Positions 1 to 11,150 of a stretch of DNA of 64,000 bases are shown here, piece by piece. Source of the stretch: Strongyloides papillosus. Lineage: Eukaryota; Nematoda; Chromadorea; Rhabditida; Strongyloididae. Both the position numbers and the translations under genes were made by a program. Position 1 is the first letter of the stretch. Each line of letters begins with the position of its first letter. The stretch covers positions 1,922,001-1,986,000 of the forward strand of contig SRSI01000013.1 of assembly GCA_005656395.1 (NCBI GenBank), written 5' to 3'. Under the pieces are notes generated by a model that saw nothing but the letters and a program-made list of their open reading frames with translations, made no database searches and was not told the origin of the DNA.

Positions 1-1
1 A

Positions 2-645
2 GTAATTGCTACTTTCAACATAGTAAATGTAAAAATCAATGGTTATATTTTAGAAGAAATTCATAAGATTAGTGATCTAGGATCATTTAGAGAAACTTTT
101 GAATGCGAAGTTAAGGTTATGAGAAAAGCCATAGAAGTAGATATTTTCAATACACAAAAACTACACTTATTGTCTGATTCTAATGGATTTTTCCATGTAC
201 CATATGAAGAAAGTAAAGAAGACAATATTATCAAAATGCCAGTATCAACAGACAGTACTCCATCTAATTTTAGTAGTGCCAGCTTATTAAGTACACCAAC
301 ACCAATAAGAAGAACAGAAAATTTAGTTAATACGAATTCAAGAAAACGTCGCAGTTTAGATAATACTTGTAATTTACTATTAAATAAAAACAGCCTTCTA
401 CACCCATCTTAAACAACACTGTTGAAAGAAATAGTACTGTTCTTAATGTAAATAGTACTGTTCGTAATTTAAATGATATCAAAATGCTATTGAATTAGGA
501 CTTAAATCAGAAAATAAGAATGAAATTGAACTTCATGTAATTAGAAATTTCTTGGGAGTACCACAAATAGAACTTTCAAGACATCTCATGCAAGTAGCAA
601 ACTATTATGACATAACTGAAAATATGACAAAAATAAAAAGAAAAT
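2..645 (+). pseudogene. Unknown gene family, copy 1 (5' partial, frameshifted)
   Basis: The frame is open from base 2 of the window, so the gene begins outside it. It runs to a stop at 410-412 and then resumes in other frames to a TAA at 643-645, which needs about two frameshifts. I recognise no domain. The middle is Ser/Thr/Asn-rich with a basic RKRR patch. The C-terminal block contains RNFLGVPQIELSRHL, which matches KNFLGITKLELVRHL in the related locus at 3548-4883. The N-terminal block YILEEIHKISDLGSFRETF likewise matches FILQEVHMLYNFSEYMEQF there. The two loci are therefore same-strand paralogues about 3.5 kb apart. The conserved end blocks with a variable low-complexity middle suggest a real protein family now decayed. 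Function is unknown. Confidence 0.6.
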
Positions 646-886
646 AATTTTTTTATATAAATTTATTTGCCAATTATTTACTCAATATTTTTAATTACAT
701 ATTTTACTTTTCTACTTTATTAGTAATCATTATTTTAGTTGTTGATTTAATATCAATCAACAATTATATTTTTAATAAAATATTTGAATGCATAAAATTA
801 GAACATGAAAATTTAAGAAATAATAAATTTGAAAAGGCATTATAATCATGATGAATTTACTAAATAAAATATGAATAGTAAAAGAA

Positions 887-1900
887 TTAAACATTTTGAG
901 CGGCAAACAAAAATAAATCAGATATAAATGATAAATTAGCTTCCATAAATACTTTCCATTCATTATGGTTCATTAATTGTTTAGTCTTAAAGTAAAAGTA
1001 TCTTATACACCATTGTTTTAATAAATTGGCATTATAAGTATTTGCAATTGCTGCATAATCAAAGAAATTTGTATCACTCATTGTACTAATAAGATATCAT
1101 TCAAGTATTTCTTTTAGGCCTTTTATTTCATATTCATGAGACATTTTTAGTAACTCGATTGGGTTTTTTTCAACACTAGCTACTTCATTAGTATACATAA
1201 AAGACAACATATTTCTAATAGAATCTTCACTATAAGAATTAATTTCAATTCTTGATATTCCTTCATCTTTCATGTCAGTCAATAGTTTGTTTAAAATATT
1301 AGATCTACAACTTATTATACATTTATGTACTTTGAATTCTTTTTCTCCACACTTTAAAATACAATCAGAAAATTTCTCTGTATTCAATAGAACACATAGA
1401 GCATTTGATAAAAAATTATTCTTATTATCTGATATTTCGTTGTAGTAGTAGTAAACTTTGCATCCTATAAAAAATACATGTTCATTTTCAGTGTTTTTGA
1501 TATCTTTAACACATTCTTTAAGAAGTTCATTCTTACTTATATAAGTTTTAATTCCCCACATATTTTTAAGTTTATCAAACATAGCATTAATTAAAAGATC
1601 ATCAAATAATATTTTTCTATTTTCATCCATTATGTAAAACTGACATAACACATTTATATCATCATTTTTTTCATTATTATTTTTTAATAATATACAAAAA
1701 CTTTCAAAAGTTGAAGGATCACAGCCACTAGGTATAACGACTAAGTTCTATTTTAAAGAAGAGTCAATATTTGAGCAAAAGGAGGCTGATGTTGTCTTGA
1801 AAACATCTTCTTTAAAAAAATTCACATCATAGAGAAATTCACATTTTGCCTCAAATATCTCCTGTTTCAAAAATATATTATCATTGTCTAAATATATAAG
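887..1900 (-). pseudogene. MATH-BTB (TD-POZ / SPOP-like) gene with in-frame stops
   Basis: Read leftward from about 1900. First come MATH-domain pieces: a block ending at a TAG near 1745, then NLVVIPSGCDPSTFESF, then the typical MATH end MWGIKTYISKNELL. A BTB domain follows (FSDCILKCGEKEFKVHKCII, MLSFMYTNEV), then the post-BTB helices (IANTYNANLLKQWCIRYF) ending at 887. One reading frame carries all of this. It is broken by a TAG where MATH domains normally have Trp (W-x-L-x-x-x-P-x-G) and by a TGA at 1097-1099 between BTB and the C-terminal helices. A splice-acceptor-like TTTAG sits near 1890, so an upstream exon is likely. Known SPOP-type proteins are substrate adaptors of cullin-3 ubiquitin ligases, and TD-POZ genes are multicopy in several invertebrates. 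Probably a recent pseudogene. Confidence 0.82.
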
Positions 1901-2182
1901 TAAAATATTTTAAATAAAATTAAAAAATACCTGGTGACATTATATATTTAGCAACCTGTCATCCTTAGTGTTTTTAAAAAGACATTATTCCAATAATAAA
2001 AAATTGTTTAAAAAAAGTTTACTTTTTTTAGTAATAAATAACATTTTAATAATCAATGATAATAAAAAATAAATAACATATTCATAATCAGCATTAAATT
2101 CTGAATCTAGTGATGTAAAAATCTTTTAGTATTTCTAAAAAATATTTTTTTTAGTTAATTAATTAACCCATATTTTCCTTAA

Positions 2183-2466
2183 AAAGCAATATTTTAAAAA
2201 TCTGTCCCATGCGTTTGTAGAACAAACTCTTGGCTACAAGATGACGTCTTGATCATTTCTGTAGCTCAAGCACAGGCTTCAATAAAAATTCATAAAGTTT
2301 TCTAGTCAAGTATAAAAAATTTTTGAAAATTTATTTTAATTTTGAATAATTTTACTATAAAGTAATATTTTGAAAATCCGTCCCATGCGATTGTAGAACA
2401 AACTCTTGGCTACAAAATGACGTCTTGATCATTTCTGTAGCTCAAGCACAGGCTTCAAAAAAAATT
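2183..2466. repeat. Duplicated GC-richer element (2 copies, ~100 bp, offset 176 bp)
   Basis: Copies lie at about 2183-2286 and 2359-2466. They share a core of roughly 80 bp with only about three differences, starting CCCATGCG and ending CACAGGCTTCAA. The flanks between them are AT-rich and unalike. The core is clearly richer in G+C than its surroundings. Short complementary arms are visible: TGTAG with CTACA, CTGT with ACAG, and CAAGA with TCTTG in copy 1. No open frame is shared. It could be a small RNA gene pair, a conserved regulatory element or a fragment of a dispersed repeat. Confidence 0.6.
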
Positions 2467-2786
2467 ATAATTTGACCACAATCAAGTTTAGTTTAATGGA
2501 AAAATAATTTTATGCCTAAATGCTTTTTTTTCAATTTTATTTCTGTAATAATCTTCTTTATAGTCTATTATCAATTAAAAATTTATTATTAGCTTATATT
2601 TTTTTGTTTATTTCTACAAATACTGTAATAGTAAACAAATAAATAACTAGCGTAGAGATTACTTAGAATTATGCCACTGTAACTTTTATCCTAAGAAGAA
2701 ATTTTTGTTTACTTCCTTTTTTAGGTGTTTACACACATTTTTTTTAAAATATAAGTTAAAAAATGGATTCCTCATGTTTAAATACA

Positions 2787-3291
2787 CACTGACGAAAATT
2801 TTTGTGCGGCTCTTTGCGGTTGCAAAAGTTTGCGGCTTTTTGCAGTTAATAGAAAATTTGACCTAGTCAAATATATATTTTTGCAGATATTTTGTTTACA
2901 AATGAAATGTATTGAATTTTATTAATAAAATAAATATTCATACTATCGTTGAAATTATTATTTATCAATTAAAGAAATTTTAAATTTATTAGAATTTAAA
3001 AAAAAAGGTAAAACATGTTTATTAAACATTTAAATAATGTTTTTTTATAATAATAACTATTTGTTTCTTCCTACATTTGATCAAAAACCATACATCGTAT
3101 AAAATGTGGTTCCTTTTACTGAAGAAGTATCAACAGTTGTAAATGTCGTTGTAGAAGAAAACATAATTTTACTGCGTTTATAATAATTTTGCGGTTTTAA
3201 AAATTTGCGGTTGCAAATATTTTGCGGTTTACCATTTCTGATTATAAACCGCAAATGCTTGCGGTTTCTATCCGCAAAATTTTTTTCAATG
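2787..3291. mobile_element. 505-bp MITE, copy A (TGCGG-rich family)
   Basis: The element starts CACTGACGAAAAT and ends with a diverged inverted copy of the same end. Inside are many TTGCGG/CCGCAA words near both ends and AT-rich filler. Copy D at 54969-55473 has the same length and nearly the same sequence. Shorter relatives are at 24533, 26427 and 57243. No transposase is encoded, so it is non-autonomous. TA flanking copies C and D points to the Tc1/mariner superfamily. Confidence 0.75.
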
Positions 3292-3547
3292 TACACATGA
3301 GTGAATATTGTCTCATATAATTTTACATTGATATTTTGGATAGTAAATAATTATTAATAACCATATAAATTCATAATTATACTTTTTTGGAGTTACGCAC
3401 ATAAAATTTATATTATTTGGATTACTTTTGGAGCCATTTAGTAATAATAAAATTATAATTAGTTTCAATTATACTTTTAAACTTAATATACATTGTTATA
3501 TCGAATAAATTTAAAATAAAAATATCATTTCAATATAAATTATATTT

Positions 3548-4883
3548 ATGTACAATATGGTTTCTAATTTATTTAATAAATTCTATATTAATTTCAACGG
3601 ATACGATGAAAATATTACTGGAACAGGATTTAATATTAGTTTGGATGAACTTAAAGAAAGTCTTTATAAAAAAAACGAATATTTTAACTTTAAATCTATA
3701 AAAATCTTAAGATTTGTAACAATTGCAAATTTCTTATTTTTTGATGATGATAGCAATTGTGTTACTATAACAGATTTTGATAATGAAATTAAAATGACAG
3801 TTAAGAATGTAAGTAATCGTTATTATATATTTACAACTTCTATATAGGCAAAACTCAAAACACTTTTAAAAAATATCAACTATAATAATGACTATGAAGG
3901 ATTACTTATTTTTTTAACTTATGAGGTATCACACGGTTTTATCAGTGAATTTATATTACAAGAAGTTCATATGTTATATAATTTTTCTGAATATATGGAA
4001 CAATTTTATAAAGAAATGTTTGTTATTAGAAGAATTTTAAGTCTAAATTTGTTTAGTTCTAAGAAATTTATTCCATTTAAAGAAAAAACTCATTTTCCCG
4101 TTTCATCATCCAAAGAAACTTATATCTATGACAATATATCACAGTCTTTATATGGTACCTCAGTGTTTCCAAGTAGTTGTAATAGTACACCACGCAGTAG
4201 ACCAGAAAAGACATTAAAAATGTTTTTAAAAAAATTTAGAAAAAATCAACTTGACAATGCTAGACTCAAAACACAGCTTCCAGAGTCAGAAATATCTATT
4301 GAACATAATAAACCGATATATTCAAATCAATTAAATACTTCAGATGTTATAGGTGCAGTCGAATTAGGAATTATGTCATCTATAAATAATAAAATTGAAA
4401 TTGAAGCCGTTAAAAATTTTTTGGGAATAACTAAACTCGAATTAGTTAGACATTTGTTTAACCTTTTCCCTGCCGGATGACGCGTATACGCGTCATAAAC
4501 AAAAATGTTAATTTATAGTGGTAATTTATGTTATAAGTGAGAAATTTTGGAATAAAGTTTTTCTATTTTTTTAAAAAAATGTATATATGAAATAAAATTA
4601 GAAAAGAAAAAATAAATTAAAAAAACAATTTAATTTTAAATTTAAAAATGAATTTAACAGAATTATGAAGAAAAATTGTAACTTTAGCTTATTTGTTTTA
4701 TTTCTACTGAAGAAATATATTACCAATTATTTATTAACATTTTCTTCTATATAAAAGTACTTTTCCAATTTTACACACCATTGAGTGCGTAATACAAAGA
4801 AAAAAATCTCTGGCAGGGAAATGGTTAAATTGAACCATCTTTACGAATTTGTAGAAGATATGACCAATATTAAGAAAATATAA
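3548..4883 (+). pseudogene. Unknown gene family, copy 2 (in-frame stop and MITE insertion)
   Basis: ATG at 3548 opens 99 codons to a TAG at 3845-3847. The same frame then continues without another stop into 3971-4457. At 4458 a 363-bp MITE has entered at TTAA; beyond it, from 4825, coding sequence resumes and ends at a TAA at 4881-4883. The part after the MITE (HLYEFVEDMTNIKKI) matches the tail of copy 1, which supports the join. The N-terminal region has no recognisable domain. The middle holds Ser-rich sequence and a basic stretch (KMFLKKFRKNQ). Known paralogue: 2-645. This copy retains the start region that the window edge removes from copy 1. Function unknown; a single nonsense codon plus the insertion probably inactivate it. 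Confidence 0.65.
4462..4824. mobile_element. piggyBac-type MITE in a TTAA duplication
   Basis: TTAA occurs at 4458-4461 and again at 4825-4828. The ends are CCTTTTCCCTGCCGGA and the inverted complement of TCTGGCAGGGAAATGG, a TIR of about 16 bp. The CC start and TTAA target are diagnostic of piggyBac elements. Just inside the left end is a perfect 20-bp palindrome (4477-4496, ATGACGCGTA and its complement). At 363 bp it has no coding capacity and depends on a transposase encoded elsewhere. It interrupts the unknown gene at 3548-4883. Confidence 0.85.
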
Positions 4884-5492
4884 TTTATTCATATCATAAA
4901 TGTAATCTTAATATAATACTATATTTAAATAAGTAATAGTAAGATGTTTGGTTTTAATTAATTTGATGTTCTCCAACGACTATAAAAAGATTAAAATGAT
5001 ACCTTATTCGTAAATGATTTATAATCTCTATAACAAAATAAAAAACACATTTTGTACAATGAAATAATATCATTTTAAACAAAATTTATGTATTTTTTAA
5101 AGAAGATGTTTCTTATTATTGTATTCAATCCAATATGTAAAAATATTTCCATGGTTCCTATATATATAAATTATAGTTACGATAATTATTTAAATTATGA
5201 TAACAACATATTCACCAGTATTAGATATTCCTGTACATCATATCCATCCTTATGATATTATACCTATTAAGACGCATTTTGAACTTTTGATAACACTGAT
5301 ATATGTGTTAGCACATATGAGAGGTTGAAAATAACTCATGTAGAAACTAACCTTTAACCTTTTTGGAATCGTATCATTTAAAAACATATATATAAGCATA
5401 CACATTTCATTTTAACTCAGATCGTATTAGTAATACCTTTCATTTTATTAATTTGTCGTTACTTGGATTTATTTCAAAATTAATTTTTAAAT

Positions 5493-6051
5493 ATGCAGAA
5501 CTGTAAGTTTTTTATAAATATTTATATTTATAATTATCCTTAGGTAAATCATACACTATTATTAATGGTGACTACGTCATATTCAAGGGAGAAATTAGCC
5601 CATTAAGCAATTTTTACGAAAAAAAATTTACTGATGACGACGGTATTCAATATCTTACAATGGAGCATTTTTTCCAGTACAAGAAAGCCGTTTTTTTAAT
5701 GATGCCAATACTGTATACAAGATTCTCAGATCACCTAAGGCTATTTCAGTTAAAAGATTGGCTAGACAAATTCGAAACTATGATGACCAAACATGGATTA
5801 ATGTTAGAGATAAAATCATGTATGAGGGCTTAAAGTTGAAATTCAGAGATGAAGAGTTAAATAACTATTTAAAAAAGTGTTATTTGAACGAAAACAAGCC
5901 AAAATACTTTATTGAAAACTCTGGTCATCATTATTGGGGTTGTAATATTATAAATGTAGTCTCTCCAATAAACCCTAGACAAATGAATGGTCAAAATAAA
6001 TTAGGAAATATGTTAAATGCATTGGCAAAACAAATGTTTGGCCCAAGATAG
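5493..6051 (+). pseudogene. NADAR (YbiA-like) domain gene, one frameshift
   Basis: Exon 1 is ATG plus 7 bases (5493-5502). A 41-nt intron follows (GTAAGT at 5503 to TTAG at 5543). Exon 2 keeps phase and reads FKGEISPLSNFYEKKF, TMEHFFQYKKA, then after a frame change ILRSPKAISVKRLARQI, ENSGHHYWGC and KLGNMLNALAKQM. These are the ordered conserved blocks of the NADAR/YbiA family: SNFY, EHxxQxxKA, the WG block and the terminal GNML. Family members are glycosidases acting on ADP-ribose-type or riboflavin-precursor substrates; which applies here is unknown. The only break is a T7 run (5691-5697), where one more T would restore frame, so the damage may be recent or a sequencing error. Length is close to a full single domain. 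Confidence 0.85.
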
Positions 6052-7689
6052 CTTGCTTCTTTACTAATAATAATGTGAAAACATTTTATGTATCAACTAG
6101 TTGCTGATAGTTATATTTTATTTTTGGTATAATGGTTATGAATCTTTGTAATCTTTTTGTACTTTTTATAGTAATAATGATGCAAATTTTTTAAAATGGT
6201 ACATCTGCAATAATTTCATTTTTATGATTGTATTTATGTTTTCACATTATATAAATTTATTGTTGTTAAACGTGTTGTGTATCATTATTCTAAATAATTT
6301 TTTCGTTGTTTATAATAATTAAGATGGTGACATAACACTTAACATATATATATATCGAAGTGTTTTATAGTATTATCTTTTTGCTTACATCATTTTCAAA
6401 TTGCAACATCAATTACATTATTTTATAATAAAATAATCCTGCATAAAATAAATTTGATCATTTATGTTCTTCATAATTTAAAATAAAAGACTATATGTAA
6501 TGTGTTAACTGATATTCATTTTTTGTAATTATGAATAATTAATATTAAAAATTAAGAATATTTGAATATTTAAAAAAAATGATATATCAAATAAACATAT
6601 TACCAAAATAACAGTCGAGATAACACTATTTACAATGAAGTAGAATCATTTGTTTACCGTGCTGCAAGAATAGCAGAAGACGAAAAGATTTTATTATGGG
6701 CCCCCCCTAGAAATAATGCTAAGTAGTATATAAATATACTCAAAAAATAAAAACTAAGGAATCTTCAAAACTAACATTTTTACAAAAAATACCAAACTTT
6801 ACCCCCCCCTACCATCTACCTTTTAAACAAACTTTTTGTAGAAGAAAAATACACCAATATCATTTTTTTTAATTTTCTTATGGCGTTTTTAATAATTAAG
6901 AAAAAAATTCACTTTTAAAAAGTTAGCAAAAAAAAGTTTGCCTGAGGCAACTTTTGATAACTCTATTGTGTCCCCCATACACAGTTACCTATACTCAATA
7001 TATCATAATATACCCCGTATATCTACAAAAAACACAATAAAAAAGATCTCCAGTACAAATTTTTTCATTAAATTTATTTTCCTATATACAAAATTCAGTC
7101 TGCTTGTTAATAATATAACAAGCATTGCAATAAAATCGTTAAAGCGTAGCGAATTTAAAAGTAACACAGAGTTTTAGAGTTAGTTTTTATTAAAGCATGT
7201 AAAGTTAAAATACAATAAAATATTTATTTATCATAAATACATACTGCCAGGATAACCAACTTTCACTGGCATTTGAAGGATAAACTTTTCCTTTTATACT
7301 CATGTGGGTGGGCTGGTAATTTGTAAAATTTCCCTTCTTATTTCGAAATATGAGATGCTTAATATTTTGGGATTACAAAATAACAACATCTTTTCCCAAA
7401 TATTGCTATCTATTATAAAATGAAGGTGGCTTTATACCAAGTCAAACAAAAATAATGACAAAATTTAAATAATTATAATCCGCATTATTTGATTATATTG
7501 TGTATTTATTTTTTTTAATAATAATCTATAAAAATGCATTTTTATCCGATAACATATAAATACCATTATTAGTAAACATAATAACAATTATTTTATCGCT
7601 ATGTTTATTTAATCTTTTTTATAATATTTAGTAAAGTATTTCTTTTTTAAAATACTATTGTTATTGGTTCCACTCATAATACTATCATT
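6052..7689. other. Intergenic AT-rich DNA
   Basis: I see no supported gene. It holds poly-A/T runs and two poly-C patches near 6701 and 6802. Short open frames such as 6938-7177 have no start context or family resemblance. Confidence 0.6.
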
Positions 7690-8440
7690 ATTATGTATAT
7701 CGCAACGTGTTTTCACATCTTTTTTATGATATCCGAGAATTTTTTTAAATATTAATTATTATAAAATTTTTAATTATAGTATGTTCTATTCCTAAGCAAA
7801 TCACAAAGTATATTTTTAATGTTTATTTTAGTAAATTTTCGTTTTTTAAAAAATATACTTTATCAATTTCGTTGTAATGATAGGTTCTTAAGTAAATCGA
7901 ACGCGCTCTTATTTACTTTTTATGATATTTCGTAATTTCTTTTAATTATTTGTATTGCCGATCTTACTTATTTTAGTTATGTTCTTAAGAAAACCGCAAC
8001 GGGTTTTTATTGCGTTTGTCAAGTCCTTTTTTTTTAATATCAACTTAACCAATTATATTTATTTTCGTTCTTAAACAAGCCTTAGTGTGTTTTTAATGAT
8101 TTTGATGGTAATGTTTTAGTAAATCTATGTTTTTACAAAAATATTAGTTTTATCGATCTTGCTTGTGTGATATTGTTCTTTAGTATATCGCACTGTATTC
8201 TTATTGTTTTTGTGATATTTGTAAAACTTAATTTTTTTATTTTAGTATTACCAATTCTATTAGCAATAATTTCGTTTTTAAATATATCGCAACGTGTTCT
8301 TAGTAATTTGTTTTAATGATGTTTAGTAAATTTTGTTTTTTTCCAGATTATTAACGTTATTGATCTTACTTGTACAATGTCGTTCATAACCATACCGCAA
8401 CATGCTTTTATTTTTTTATATTATTTTATAAATTCTATTT
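7690..8440. repeat. Degenerate ~100-bp tandem repeat array
   Basis: A block of the form GTTCTTAAGTATATCGCAACGTGTTTTTA recurs in diverged form near 7695, 7785, 7882, 7980, 8067, 8174, 8272 and 8380, a spacing of about 90-108 bp. Between blocks, words such as GATATTT and TTTTAGTAAATTT also recur. About eight degenerate units. An old minisatellite or satellite remnant, with no coding potential. Confidence 0.6.
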
Positions 8441-10312
8441 TTAGATAACTACGTTTCAAAATGCAAACTTCAAAAGTCTTAGTTAATGAAAGCAATTGTT
8501 ATCATGAAGTACATTACAAATAATCATGCGGATTCGAGAATATCAAGGAAAAACAACTTCACACATTTGGACTTCACTAAAATTTTGATTACTTTCAACG
8601 TCACACACATCTTGCTGTTGGCAATAGTGAATTAGTTTTGAAAAGCGTTCGTACTTTGGCTGCCAAGAAGATTATAGCCGACTATATAATCGCTATGTGC
8701 TTGAGAAAAAAATGGAATTTTTTTTACACAACACCAATAGAAGCATTACTTTATTAAAAGTTCAATGAAATTAAGAATACATATTGTGACGTAGGATTTT
8801 ATTTTTTAAAAATTTAAATAGTTTTTAGGTTGGATTACTAACTAGAGATGTGACAGCTTCTCCAAGTTTACCAGTTGTCATTATGACTGCAGAAGTCGTT
8901 ATAAAAATTGTTCTAACTTCAACAACTGTCTCAAATCTTTTTATAAACTTGTTATCACAAACATGAAATATGTCCAAAAGAACGATTGTACGTAGGACGT
9001 CATTTAAAAAGAATTTTTTTTTATAAATTGATAGAACCATTGATTTATGTCTCTATATAGACGGATGCATGATATTGACAACAATTAAAGAAATATTGGA
9101 TTGCAAAAATAAATTTAAATCAATTTTCATATTTGTTGACGAGAAGTTATTAAAGCGGCTATGTCTTGTTACCAACAATATGGCTTCATATGTTATCTAT
9201 ATTATTCGAACATAAGTCTCAAATTACGAGAGGAGCATAAGCATTTGTAGGAAACCGGAACAAATACTTATCTAATTTCTGAGTCAGGGTGTTTTATTAG
9301 TGTTGACTTTATGAAACGCGCGATAATACTACTTCATAAAATATTTATTTTCATAAGTAAATACTGTCATTTATGAGCCAAAATTTTTTAAATATATATT
9401 AATAGATAGAGCATCACAAGTTACAGTATCAAATATTCTTTTTTATAAAGCAAGTACAAAGTGTCAAAAATCCGTTATCTGGAAGATTTAATTCAATTAC
9501 AAATTTGATTCAATATTGGTTGAAAACTTTTCCACAATTTTTTATAGAATAACTAAAGAACTATAGTAAAAGAAATTACAATTATGTTAATACATATTTT
9601 AAATCATTGTTCTTGTTAGTAAAAATACATTGGAAAAATGCATTACAACTTATTGTATACCATTATTTTTTAATATCATTGTGTATAGACTATTAGATTA
9701 CTAACGTAGTGCATTTTAAAGATTTAATAGGTTTTTCGATATTTCTGAAATTTATTCTTTTATTGCTTTCTTCTATACTAATAAAGGTTTTTTTTAACCC
9801 TATAAATCTACAAATGTTAAATTCTATCGAATATTTTTTGTTCTATGTTGATGCATAAGAAAAATGATTTCAGTTGAATGTATTAAATTTCGTGTGACAT
9901 TTCAAATTTTTATATCTTTTAATTGTTTCAACATCTTCTAAAAAGCATGAATGATATACTTTCTTCAAACTATTTTTATGAAAACGTATTAAAAGGTTAT
10001 CTTAATTTTTGTTTTCCTATAGAACTTCATCTTACATACTAAACATTTTGTTAAAATCTACTATATTAACAACAAATACGTGATATATTTTAATCATTTT
10101 ATCACTTAATATCTCCATATACTTAATTAAATAAACATTTATACTGTAATGTTCTTGATTCGTTAAGTATTTCATTATTATTATATTAAAAATTTGTTCT
10201 TTAAAATTACTAGTTTAGATAAAAAACGAATTCAAAAAGTTGAGGGAAGACCGATAAATATGCCGAAGATGCAGTGATAAGTTTAAAATAATTCACAACT
10301 GTAAAACATATT
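8441..10312. other. Gene-poor region with weak coding-like patches
   Basis: A minus-strand open frame at 8825-9040 ends in a Thr/Val-rich segment (TIFITTSAVIMTTGKLGEA) and looks more protein-like than random frames, but no family is recognised. A plus-strand patch near 8620-8755 reads VLKSVRTLAAKKIIADYIIA and is equally unassigned. From about 9060 to 10240 I see nothing but AT-rich DNA. Confidence 0.3.
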
Positions 10313-10317
10313 TTTAG

Positions 10318-10558
10318 GCAAGAACCAAAAACATGTTCAAAACAGTTGAAGCAAAAAATAGTAGAATACCTACCTTAAAGAAATTCGAAAAGATGGTCGA
10401 TAAATTTGTAAAATACGCGGAAAAAATTATAATATGGCTAAAAAAGCTAATAAAAAACAAGTATAATGAAGAAAAAGTGCGAAAACAATAAAAGTGTAAT
10501 TGACACAATTGAAAGACATTTAAACACCTTAAGAAATATTTTTGACGAATACCGCTAA
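10318..10558 (+). pseudogene. Small lysine-rich helical protein exon, frameshifted
   Basis: After an acceptor-like TTTTTAG (ends 10317) a frame opens. ATG at 10333 gives FEKMVDKFVKYAEKIIIWL and runs to a TAA near 10490. A frameshift into DTIERHLNTLRNIFDEYR completes the frame at 10556-10558. Composition (Lys, Glu, heptad-like hydrophobics) predicts a helix or coiled coil. Similar short helical remnants lie at 10853-10981, 20102-20362 and 59792-60115. No family is recognised, and the relationship among these is only compositional. Confidence 0.35.
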
Positions 10559-10852
10559 TGTGATTTTTTTTAAAAATTCTTTTTTATTTAATAAACGCCA
10601 ATGTGAAATGTTTTTAATATTTGTTATTTCAGTATATCTTTTTTTTCGTTAATTCTTTATAATATGTTTTTCAATTTCTAAAAAATGACTATATTTCGAT
10701 GATATTTTAAATGCTGCAAAAAACATGCATGTAATGGAAGAAAACAAGAGACTTATAGTGAGAAAATGAAATATGCTACGAATAAATTAAAAAATTTTTG
10801 AAGTATCTTGAAACTACATTAACATATTGCTAAATTGTTGTTTAAAAAGCAA

Positions 10853-10981
10853 GTGAATTATTATAGAGCAGTGGAAAACTTGATGTTCTATTTACAAATT
10901 ATGGGTAGAATAAGATCACTAGAAAAAGTGATAGACAACGTTAAAAATATATTTTTAAATATTAAACGTTATGTAAAATGA
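10853..10981 (+). pseudogene. Short helical exon remnant
   Basis: An open stretch of about 42 codons, containing ENLMFYLQIMGRIRSLEKVI, ends at TGA 10979-10981. It resembles in character the helical exon 300 bp upstream on the same strand and could be another exon or a duplicate of that gene. Its 5' end is not defined. Nothing else identifies it. Confidence 0.25.
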
Positions 10982-11150
10982 ATATATTTATTTATGCTTG
11001 GATTGATTATCAATTTTGCTACAACAAATTTAGGAAAATGTTAACCAAAATATAAAATGTAGCCTAACAACGAATTAAGTCTATCGGAAGTCGGAAGCAT
11101 ATTAATTTATTAAAAGACTAGTCATAATGAGAGACTACAATATTTATATA

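Noticed and set aside
3081..3296. Minus-strand frame with a Thr-rich segment inside MITE copy A
   Set aside because: It lies within a non-coding MITE and is broken in copy D.
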